64,000 nucleotides of DNA. Source: Holacanthus passer. Taxonomy: Eukaryota > Chordata > Actinopteri > Pomacanthidae. Location of the stretch: positions 1,024,001 to 1,088,000 of the forward strand of contig JAFREQ010000093.1 in assembly GCA_025331565.1 (NCBI GenBank). The letters run 5' to 3'. Under the pieces are notes generated by a model. The model saw only the letters and a program-made list of their open reading frames with translations, ran no database searches and had not been told where the DNA came from. Positions 11,912 through 21,499 of the stretch are shown piece after piece. The translations under genes and the position numbers were made by a program. The stretch's first letter is position 1; each line of letters begins with the position of its first letter.

Positions 11912-11936
11912 TTATTATTATTATTATTATTATTAT
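11867..11936. repeat. Compound trinucleotide microsatellite (TTC)n(ATT)n
   Basis: About 14 TTC units (11867-11910) are followed directly by about 9 ATT units. The tract lies roughly 200 bp upstream of the mrpl4 start codon. Long open frames across it are artefacts of the repeat. Confidence 0.95.
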
Positions 11937-12270
11937 GGGTTTTTTGGCGGTTGGCATTTTTACCGCCATCTAGAGGCAAAAGTTCACTGGCTACTTTATT
12001 ATCGTTATTGTTTAATTATTATACAAAATTCATATTCAAACCTTTCATCATCAAACACGCAGCCTGTTGTTGACACAGTATTAAAGACTGTATTAAAAAT
12101 AAACAAACAAAAACAGTTAGTTGTGAAGAGCTCATAAACTATGTTTTGTCATAAATTAAATAAACACTAATATTGGATACATTTTTTTTATTTGTCTTAC
12201 AAAACAACAACAAAAAGAAATATGATGTGTCCATTGTAACCAATTTTAGCTTCATGGTCACATTTAAAGA

Positions 12271-12292
12271 CACGCCCCAGGGCGTGACGTCA
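12271..12292. promoter_or_regulatory. GC-rich inverted repeat with a consensus CRE
   Basis: An inverted repeat (cacgcc, a 4-base spacer, ggcgtg) runs straight into the palindromic CRE TGACGTCA at 12285-12292, followed by a further GC patch (ctccggccc). It is isolated in AT-rich sequence between the AHNAK-like gene and the mrpl4 promoter. Its function is unknown; it could be a CREB/ATF enhancer site or part of an old insertion. Confidence 0.35.
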
Positions 12293-12371
12293 CTGATTAG
12301 ATGCCCCTTCGCTCCGGCCCACTTTAACCCCTGGTTAGGATATATATTTATCTTAAATAATTTAATTATCA

Positions 12372-12385
12372 TTTATTATTTTATT
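12372..12385 (-). terminator. Candidate poly(A) signals of the AHNAK-like gene
   Basis: Two TTTATT copies (12372-12377 and 12380-12385) read as AATAAA in the gene's sense. They are the first such sites I see beyond the stop codon at 12971 and would give a 3'UTR of about 600 nt. Confidence 0.45.
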
Positions 12386-12970
12386 GCTCAAAATGTTGAA
12401 ACACAAATGGTATATACATTATACGAACTCAACTATATACATCCCCAGTGAATATAAAATAAAGTGGGTGTTTCAAAAGTACAGACATGCAGTAAAATAT
12501 AAACATATGCTCATCTTTGGATATTTTAACATTCAGTTGACAACATATGATAATACAACAATAATATATAACAAAATAACTTACATCCTTTGAGTTTCCA
12601 AACATTTCCTCCTTGAGTCTCATCATCAGTATTAAACTGGAGAGAGAATTTGGGGATTTTGTAGGTTTACGGTGCCCTAACTTAACTTTCATGTACATAT
12701 GGAGAGAATTGTATCGTGTATCGTGAAGTATTGTATCGTACAAACAAAGTTTAAAACAACAAAATGTGCAAACGTTACAATTTACATTTAAAACAAGTGC
12801 AAGAATGTGGCGTTGTAATGTGGGCTGCATCATCACAAAGCAAGACATTTGTCTTTATATACAAAAAAATAAAAGTGACATGTTTAAAAACACATGAGCA
12901 TGAATCATAAAATAACATACAACAACTTAAGTCCCTTTTACTGTTGAGGGAAACATCAGTGGTTTAAAAC

Positions 12971-15900
12971 CTATACGAGGTCGGAGAAAAAGGACGTTGG
13001 CCCTTTTGGGTCGATTTCACCTGGAACTTCAAGGTCCAGGTTTCCTGGATTAAAGTGAGGTAAAAGTGTGTTATATTTGCGGTTTGGCATTTTTTGATTT
13101 TGATTGGGAAAAACAGTGACGTAGTATCCATCAGTACTGTCAGGTACTGTTATTTTTGAATCTTGGGAAAAGTGTGGCAAACGTGCATTAGGCACCAGCT
13201 GCCTTATTTTCTGAGGCTTTGCATATAAGCCAATGTCATCAGGAATTTGTGTGGTGCGTCTGGGGTCCCCCATGTCAATGTTAACACCTGACGGGGAGCT
13301 CACCGGTCCGTAGCTGTGTGATGACTGGAGGTCCAGTGTCGAACCTCTGGCTCTAAGCACATGATCCTTTCCTGTGAAATCATCAATGTTGAGATCTGAA
13401 CGACTGAAATCAATATCGTGAGAATCCACCAGAGGGTAGCTGGACCTCACTTTGGTCCTATGTGACTTTCTATCAGTGTGATGAAGTTTGACATCTCCAT
13501 CTACATCCAGGAATGGCATTTTCATGTTTACCCCTGTGATATCTGATCTGCGCTTCTTATAAGAAGGTCCTTTGAAATTTAGTGAGGGATCGTCAACATT
13601 GAGATCTGGACATTTGGAATGCAGCTGTGGATTCCGCATTGCCACCTTTGGCATGCTGAGGTCCATGTTTGGAGCACTAAAATTTGGACCTGTGATGTTC
13701 CCCTTTAACTCTGGTGGTTTCATGTTCAGTTTTGCATTTGGAGGAGAAATATCCAGATTTGCTGGTCTCAGAGAGGCACCAAAATCAATATCAGACCCTG
13801 TACTATTAAGATCTGGGCCTCCAAACTGAGGCAGCTTGAAAGAAGGGAGTTTGAATTTTCTGTCTGCCAAGTCAAGATCAGTTTGAGGACCCTGGATGTT
13901 CCCTGAGGGAAGATTCATGTCAATGCCTGGACCTCTTATTCCTCCTTTGATTTGAGGGGCAGTAAAGTCCATGTCAGGTCGTCCTACGTTTCCATTTGTT
14001 CCTAGATCAGGATGTTTTGCATTGAGGTCCAGTTTGGGACCTTTGAGTCTGGCATCATGAAAATCTAAGTCTGGCACATTTATACCAGGGCCTTTCAGTT
14101 TGGGTCCTGAAAGACCAAAGTCTGGTGTTTTGGCCTTAGGTCCAGAGAGACTGAGGTCTGGTGCATTTAAACTTGGCATTTTTAATTTTCCTTTTGGAAC
14201 ATTAACATCTACATTTGGAATATTCAGGTCAGGCCCCCATAGGTCCCCATTTATGCCAATGTTGGGGCCTTTTGGCATCTTTGGCTTTTTGAACTTTGCA
14301 TCAGGGAAATCAATGTTGACATCTGGAGTGTTCATATCCAACTTGGGAGCTTTAAGGTCCATGTTTGGTAAGTCCAACTTGGGGGAATCAATTCCACCTT
14401 TAATTTTTGGAGTTTTAAGGTCTGAATTTATGTCCCAATTTGGTCCTTTTGGTAATTTGGCATTAAGATCTGGTGACTTGAAGTTCAAGTTTGGGCCATC
14501 AAACTTCTGACCAGAAAATCCCACATCAGGCATTTTCAAATGTGGCTTTTTAAGTTTTCCTGATGGGCTGCCAAAATCAACATCAGGCATTTCAAAGCCA
14601 GGTTTGGACCCTTTGAGATTGACATTGGGTGCATTGATGTCAATGTCTGGACCATCCAAACTGCCATCAATCTCAGGTCCTTTTAGGTTTGGTAAATTAA
14701 TTTTAGGCATTTTCAATTTTGGCATTTTCAGCTTTGCTTTGGGTGAACCAATGTTGACATCTGGAGTGTTCACATCTAACTTTGGAGCTTTAAGGTCCAT
14801 GTTTGGTAAGTCCAAGTCAGGGGCATCAATTCCCCCCTTTACCTTTGGAGCGTTCAGACTCAAATTTGGTGAATTCAGATCTGCGTTCACGTCCATGTTT
14901 GGTCCTTTTGGTAATGTGCCTGAAAGATTCAATTTAGGCAATTTCATTTTGCCTGAGGGAGCTTTAACATCCCAGTCTGGAGCATGAAGCTCTGGCATCT
15001 TCAGTTTACCTGATGGCATGTCTAAGTTGAGCTTTGGAGCATTGAGGTCTAGTTTCGGGCTTTTGAGGTCAACCTTTGGCATGTTTATGTCTGGTGCCTT
15101 TATTCCACCATTGAAGTTTGGACCAGATATATCTAGGTCAGGTGATCTGAGGTCCAGGTTGGGGCCATCCAACTTTGGACCAGAAAGGCCAAAATCAGGC
15201 AAGTTGAAGTTGGGCTTCTTGAATTTTCCTGATGGACCAGAAACATCAACATCTGGCATTTCTAAATCAGCTTTCGGACCTTTGAGGTTGACATTGGGTG
15301 TATTGATGTCAATGTCTGGACCATCCAAACTGCCATCAATCTCAGGTCCTTTCAGGCTTGGCCAGCTAAATTTGGGCATTTTCAATTTTGGCATTTTCAG
15401 CTTTGCTTTGGGTGAACCAATGTTGACATCTGGAGTCTTCACATCTAACTTTGGAGCTTTAAGGTCCATGTTTGGTAAGTCCAAGTCAGGGGCATTAATT
15501 CCCCCTTTTACCTTTGGAGCGTTCAGACTCAAATTTGGTGAATTCAGATCTGCGTTCATGTCCATGTTTGGTCCTTTTGGTAATGTGCCTGAAAGATTCA
15601 ATTTAGGCAATTTCATTTTGCCTGAGGGAGCTTTAACGTCCCAGTCTGGAGCATGAAGCTCTGGCATCTTCAGTTTACCTGATGGCATGTCTAAGTTGAG
15701 CTTTGGAGCGTTGAGGTCCAGTTTCGGGCTTTTGAGGTCAACCTTTGGCATGTTTATGTCTGGTGCCTTTATTCCACCATTGAAGTTTGGACCAGATATA
15801 TCTAGGTCAGGTGATCTGAGGTCCAGGTTGGGGCCATCCAACTTTGGACCTGAAAGGCCAAAATCAGGCAAGTTGAAGTTAGGCTTCTTGAATTTTCCTG

Positions 15901-18900
15901 ATGGACCAGAAACATCAACATCTGGCATTTCTAAATCAGCTTTCTGACCTTTGAGGTTGACATTGGGTGCATTGATGTCAATGTCTGGACCATCCAAACT
16001 GCCATCAATCTCAGGTCCTTTTAGGTTTGGTAAATTAATTTTAGGCATTTTCAATTTTGGCATTTTCAGCTTTGCTTTGGGTGAACCAATGTTGACATCT
16101 GGAGTGTTCACATCTAACTTTGGAGCTTTAAGGTCCATGTTTGGTAAGTCCAAGTCAGGGGCATCAATTCCCCCTTTTACCTTTGGAGCTTTCAGACTCA
16201 AATTTGGTGAATTCAGATCTGCGTTCACGTCCATTTTAGGTCCTTTTGGTAATGTGCCTGAAAGATTCAATTTAGGCAATTTCATTTTGCCTGAGGGAGC
16301 TTTAACGTCCCAGTCTGGAGCATGAAGCTCTGGCATCTTCAGTTTACCTGATGGCATGTCTAAGTTGAGCTTTGGGGCGTCGAGGTCTAGTTTCGGGCTT
16401 TTGAGGTCAACCTTTGGCATGTTTATGTCTGGTGCCTTTATTCCACCATTGAAGTTTGGACCAGATATATCTAGGTCAGGTGATTTGAGGTCCAGGTTGG
16501 GGCCATCCAACTTTGGACCAGAAAGGCCAAAATCAGGCAAGTTGAAGTTAGGCTTCTTGAATTTTCCTGATGGACCAGAAACATCAACATCTGGCATTTC
16601 TAAATCAGCTTTCGGACCTTTGAGATTGACATTGGGTGCATTGATGTCAATGTCTGGACCATCCAAATTTAGATCAACATTTGGGACTGCAATTCCAGCT
16701 TTGAGATCTGGTGCTGGCAGTTGCACATCGGGTCCTGCTAAATTTCCATCAAAGCCTGGAACTGGAATTTTTGGTAAATTGAATTTGGGCATCGTAAACT
16801 TTGGAGCCTTGTATTTTCCAGATGGGCCTTTAATGTCAACTGATGGTGTGTCAGTGGCTAAATTGGGTCCTTTTAGACCAGTTTTGAGTGGATTTAAATC
16901 AGGTGCATGAATCCCACCTTTTATCTTTGGTGTTTTGAGGCTGAGGTCAGGTGTTTTAACATAAGCTTCACTTTTGCTTGAGTGCTTGAATTTACCAGAT
17001 GGGTCATCTACATCTAAATCTGGAGATTTAAAATCACTTTTTGATTTCTTAAGCAGCACTTTGACTGAAGGCATGTCAATGTGCTGACCATTTAGATCAA
17101 GTTGTGATACATCAGCACCTGGCATGCTTAAGTCAGGGGTTTTCCCAGAAAGCTTGAGCTTTGGTGATTCTACATAACTGGAAGGATCATCCACATTTAG
17201 ATCTGGGGTTTTCAGCCTCTTGGAATATTTAAGACCAAGTTTACCTGAGGGAACATCTGGGGTTCCTACATCTGGTGTCTTCACCTCTCCTTCTGGACTA
17301 CTAAAAGAAGGTCCAGAAAGGTCTAGGTTTGGCAGTTTGAATTTTGGCATTTTGAATTCATTGTTTGCTCCTTCAATGGCCACTTTGGGAACACCAGTGT
17401 CAAAGGATGGATCAGTGATATTTCCCCCATTTAGGTTTATCCCCATGTCAGGGGAACTAACATCTGAACCTTTCAAGTCCAAGCCTACTTCTGGAGGTCT
17501 TAAGGTTCTATTGCTATCCAGCCCAATTTGAGGTCTTTTCAGATTTGGCATCGTTAAGTCAACTGATGGACTTTCACTGTTTGGCAGTTGTATACCAGCT
17601 GTAGTGTTGACATTTGGACCCTCTGGTAATGTTCCCGACAGATGGAAGGCTGGAGAGTTCAGCTGTGGACTTCTGGCATCGCTTTTCAGTCTTGATGCCT
17701 GATTCAAGCCGAGACCCAGCGGTGGAAGGTTCAGATTGCTGTCATATGTCAATTCTCCAGCGTCATCAGAATGTGAATCAGCATTAACGTCTGTGCTCAA
17801 AGTCTTTGTTTTCAGAAGTCCAAAGTCAACTCCGAGGCGAGGCAACCCTGTGTCATGTTTTAGGTTGACCTTGGATGAGGCAGGTACAGTTGGCTTGGCG
17901 GTAACCTCCCCGTTCACACAGTTCTCTTCACCACACAAGTCACCTCTCATAAACTTCTTGATTTTGGCATTGTAGAGTTTGCTGTAGGAATCCTTCAGCA
18001 TCTAGAAGTATAAACAACAACTTGGTGATCGTATGTTAGCTATTGTCTAGCAGTTAGGATGAGAATCAATTTTAGCATTGTTTCCAGAACAAAAAATTTG
18101 AATGCAGATTGCAGCAAAAAAATAGCTCTAAGTTGAATGTTATACATGTGCTACCAGAATGAATGAACTTTAAAATACAGGAAAACCAAATAAAAAGACT
18201 GGCTTTGGTGGGACCTGCATTAAAATCTTTAGTAGAACATCAGAACATTCAACAAATATGAGTTGGACCACTGTTGCACGAAGGTACAAGAAATGATTCA
18301 ATAACTAATTTCCTATTTCTATTTGACTTGATAATATCTGTATTCCACCTACTGTCTCAGGACCCTTGACATCCTGGTCCAGATTTCCGAGGCTCTTGCT
18401 GAGGTTTTTCCTCGTGAGAACTTGGATCTTGTCATCAAACGGCTCCATTAACTTCAGTACCTTTAACACTTCCTCTTTTGATAGTTGATCAAACTTGATT
18501 GCTGCCCCCAAAACTTCATCCCTGAAAAATAAAAGTAAAGTGTCTGCATAAAACAACAGCTTCCAGAACATTCATGCTCATGGGAGCAAATCATACTATA
18601 ATATTTAAGGGTAGCCTTCAACTCAAAGCCTCATGTCAAGGTTTTTGGGTGAAAATGTCATTTTTCAAACAGACAAATCAGGAGAAAATTAACTTTGTTC
18701 AAAACCCGCCTCCATAGCAACACACTCTCGTGAGATCTGGCAGCACAATATCAGATAAAAACCAGCAGCAAAACAAGGCACAAACATTCAATTTGTCCTG
18801 CATCCAGTGTTGTATTGTTTCCTTCACAGTCTTCAGTTATACCTTCTTTCAGTCCCTGATTGGCCGAGGTGCTGTTGTTGATGCTGGATATGACCAGTCC

Positions 18901-21067
18901 TCCCTCCTCTGATCGCTCCAGGGTCAAAGCTTCAGAGAGACTCCGTCCTCTCCGGTGCGTCAGCTGCAAGCAAACACATTTCATAAAGTGGTTAAAACAA
19001 TCGAGCACACTTCAACAGGAACAACAGAAATTCAACTATTATAGAGTGTTTCACATTTTAACACAGAACTAAAACAACGTGTCGCTGTTTCATACCATGA
19101 TCCTTGTGTTTCTGTCACAGCGGCACTGAAAAATCCCATTTGACTAAACCTACAGAAGAAAATAAAGTAAAGTAAACATATGATTTCCAACAGTTCTTCA
19201 CACGTGTAACATTCAGGGCAGCGTTTCAGATACTCTTTGTTTCTAATGTTGAAAGCACTGAAGTAAAGGAAAGTATGTAGGTTTATGTACAAAAGATGCC
19301 ACAGCTGATAACTGGGTAGTTGGTGATCCAAGAAGACTGGACGGACTGGATTTTCATATTAACTGTATATCTGGGTAGAAAATACAAACAGCTGTATTAC
19401 TGGTGCCTGGGTTGAGAATTTAATCAATCCATGGCAGAAGGGATTAAGAGAAACTGCAGCATTCACGCTCAAACTTCCAGCTAAGAAACTCATTTTTCCA
19501 GCCTATACAGCTGCACTTGAAAGCACCACTCTGGCAAACTTCCTTCTGTTTTAACTACATTTCCAAGAAGTCTTTAAGAAAGGAGGGAACAAGAAATTCA
19601 AGAACATAAAACAGCTTTGGGTGACGCGAATCAACTCAGCTAACAAAGTAAGCGTTTGATTTGATGTGAGGAGAAACTCTAGAAAGCAAACTTTTGACAA
19701 ACAGCAAAGAGGCTAAAGAAACTTTGTGTGCACATTTGACATTAGAAATCTTTATTCTAAAGCTGCAAGATAAATACTACACACTATGAAATCTCACATG
19801 AGCCCTGAGAGACTGAACAGTCTGCAGGTAGACGAGTGACACCCAGATACTGTAAGTCTGCAGGCGCGTCTCTCAGGTATTTGAGGTATGGCCTTGGAGC
19901 TCTTGGCCCATTAGTGAGGAAAACTAGGAACAGGTTTATCAAGAGGCCTGCGTACAGTTCTGTCACTGGGTGTTTCCTTTTTGTATGCACACAATGTCAA
20001 ACGTAACCACACCCACCACTTTCTAGCACAGAAATCCTGGCAGAGCATTGGCCGACCTCCAGTGAACCAGACACGCTACGATCTATCAAGGTCATGTGGG
20101 ATGATGTGCAGAGATGAAACCACGCTTTATTCTGCATCACCACCTAACGGCAGCTTACACAGCTCCACGCATCAAAATCAAATTATGATAATACCAAGAT
20201 ATCAATTAAGATAAACTAATCTTTGTTGACTTAACAATCACATGTAAAATTCAATCTATATCATTTTAGAATCATACAAAAGCAGAATTTCTCCACAATC
20301 CACACAGCATCACCATGAAAACAAATATAGAGCGTGATCAGGCAATAAGGACAAAATTAATGCAACAATAATTATCCCAATAACAACTTGATGTTTACTC
20401 AAGAGAGAACAGACTTTTCAGCCGGGACATTCGCTCAGACAATAACAGCTGAGAAGCACAAAATCTTCATTCAAGAATGACAATATTAAATCAATCAAAA
20501 CCTCTAAATATGACGGAGTAAAAAAAATCCTATATCCTAAAAAAGTGTAGTTTAATGTTGTAATATTCTGTCAGTCTGTAGTTTTGTATTATGTTTCCTG
20601 AATGAACTGTAAAAATCTACCTCACGTCTTCACAACAAACGCCTCAGCATTAATTGTGCGACACCAAATACTAACTACAAATCACACACGACTCTAAATG
20701 ACATCTGAGCAAATGAAGCGGCTGATTTACTACTTAAGCAGTTACACATTAAACATTTTACAGGTGAGTCAAAGTGCACACGTCTGCGGTTATGAAAGAG
20801 CTGGATGGAAAATAGAGCGAAGACTCAATCAAAAAATGCTCCTCTGGTATTTCTTATGAGAGGGTACAGACACTTGCAGACCTGTGCGAGTTCAAGTTCA
20901 TCTGAAGCTGATTGAATTAGGAACAAACAGGAGTCCAGATGAACTGTACAGGAGCTGAGACTCGACAGAAACTACCTGGATGGTGGCACCTGAAACTGGA
21001 AACACACGCAGGATGAAGCCCACAGCTGAGAAGAAAAGTCATGAATGAAACTGACCTCAGGCTCCAT
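12971..21067 (-). CDS. AHNAK/periaxin-family PDZ scaffold with giant repeat exon
   Basis: AHNAK and periaxin are large scaffolds beneath the plasma membrane with an N-terminal PDZ domain and a long run of short Pro/Lys/Asp-rich repeats. Coding exons in transcript order: 21067-21056 (start ATG, four codons), 18963-18843, 18521-18353, 18001-12971. The PDZ domain is split: RSEEGGLVISSINNST...GLKEG, then DEVLGAAIKFDQLSKEEVLK. The last exon opens MLKDSYSKLYNAKIKKFM and continues with repeats such as KLKMPKLKMPKINLP, about 1,677 codons. The total is near 1,775 residues, shorter than human AHNAK. The PDZ halves join one base out of phase by canonical splicing. An alternative start lies at 19096-19098. 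I cannot decide between AHNAK and periaxin orthology, so no symbol is given. Confidence 0.82.
14640..16650 (-). repeat. Three near-identical 669-bp tandem units within the AHNAK-like exon
   Basis: Anchor sequences recur at exactly 669-base spacing (for example 15018, 15687 and 16356), giving three 223-residue copies. Each unit contains ADLEMPDVDVSGPSGKFKKP, LNLDMPSGKLKMPELHAPDW, MKLPKLNLSGTLPKGP and KLKMPKLKMPK in the same order. The copies differ at only a few positions, for example Gln for Pro after KG in the second copy, N-to-K changes, and SWPSL for NLPNL in one. A fourth, diverged copy continues below 14640. Flanking repeats show the same short 7-8-residue rhythm but are much less alike. 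This points to recent unequal crossing-over or gene conversion. Confidence 0.92.
18353..18963 (-). CDS. PDZ-encoding exons of the AHNAK-like gene
   Basis: The exon at 18963-18843 starts in phase 0 and ends AAA GAA G before a GTATAA donor. The exon at 18521-18353 starts GGATGAA after tttttcag and ends in phase 0. The protein match (KEG followed by DEV, as in the AHNAK PDZ motif KEGDQIVGATIYF) needs two bases carried over, but only one is there. The canonical join would read into a stop. If the first intron were retained, the PDZ would end in a short hydrophobic tail (CLCLVLLLVFI); if the second were retained, the product stops after QIEIGN. Both AHNAK and periaxin are known to make short PDZ-only isoforms. 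Confidence 0.72.
19096..19149 (-). other. Candidate alternative first exon, start codon at its last codon
   Basis: An AG acceptor-like site lies just upstream (ttctgtag), and the exon ends ATG directly before GTATGA, so translation could start here and continue in phase 0 into the PDZ exon at 18963. An in-frame TAG upstream within the exon means it cannot be an internal coding exon in that frame, and the other two frames also fail. It is either a 5'UTR exon or a second first exon. Confidence 0.45.
19150..21055. other. Large 5' intron of the AHNAK-like gene
   Basis: About 1.9 kb of AT-rich sequence. I see no further coding exon, RNA gene or intact mobile element. The short open frames here have no recognisable protein similarity. 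Confidence 0.45.
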
Positions 21068-21208
21068 CAGGCAGGAGTTCCGGCGGGCGTCTGGCCTCCG
21101 TGTTGCTGAAGTCCTGTCGAAGGGTTTCGGCACAGAGTCGATCCGTCCACGCTGCTCGCTCTGCAGGCTGAGACTGAGGCGAGGAGCGGCAGCCAGGTGG
21201 ACGAATAC
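21056..21208 (-). other. First coding exon of the AHNAK-like gene, mostly 5'UTR
   Basis: The exon is bounded by catgtcag at 21209 and a GTCAGT donor after 21056. It is G/C-rich compared with its surroundings. Its only start codon in the right phase is ATG at 21067-21065, which adds M-E-P-E before the PDZ exon. Upstream in the same frame the exon is also open, so a longer N-terminus from an unseen 5' exon is possible. Confidence 0.55.
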
Positions 21209-21445
21209 CTGACATGAAGAAGACAAACAGGTTCCACCTTGAATGTCCCGCCTCCGTCAACTGTCAACAGACATAAACACACACACGTTCACGTCACACA
21301 CGCCCTGGTACGAACACGCCTTGACGACCACACCTGTGGCTCATATGCATACAAACACAAACACACACCACAACAGACAAGAACACAACAAGAACGCCCG
21401 GCCCACCTTTCCTCATGCGCTCCCACATGCACACCTATGCAGTGA

Positions 21446-21468
21446 ACACACACACACACACACACACT
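21446..21468. repeat. (CA)n microsatellite and CA-rich surroundings
   Basis: A short uninterrupted CA tract at the end of a broader CA-rich region (21270-21468) upstream of the AHNAK-like first coding exon. The open frames there are products of this composition. Confidence 0.8.
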
Positions 21469-21499
21469 AAAGTCAGCTGTATAGTCAAGACCTCAAGTT

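Noticed and set aside
11718..12073. Arg-rich and Phe/Leu-rich open frames upstream of mrpl4
   Set aside because: Products of the (TTC)n(ATT)n microsatellite.
14640..16650. Regular repeats considered as a CRISPR-like or satellite array
   Set aside because: The units are coding, in frame over 1,677 codons, 669 bp long with no spacers, and part of an AHNAK-type protein in a vertebrate genome.
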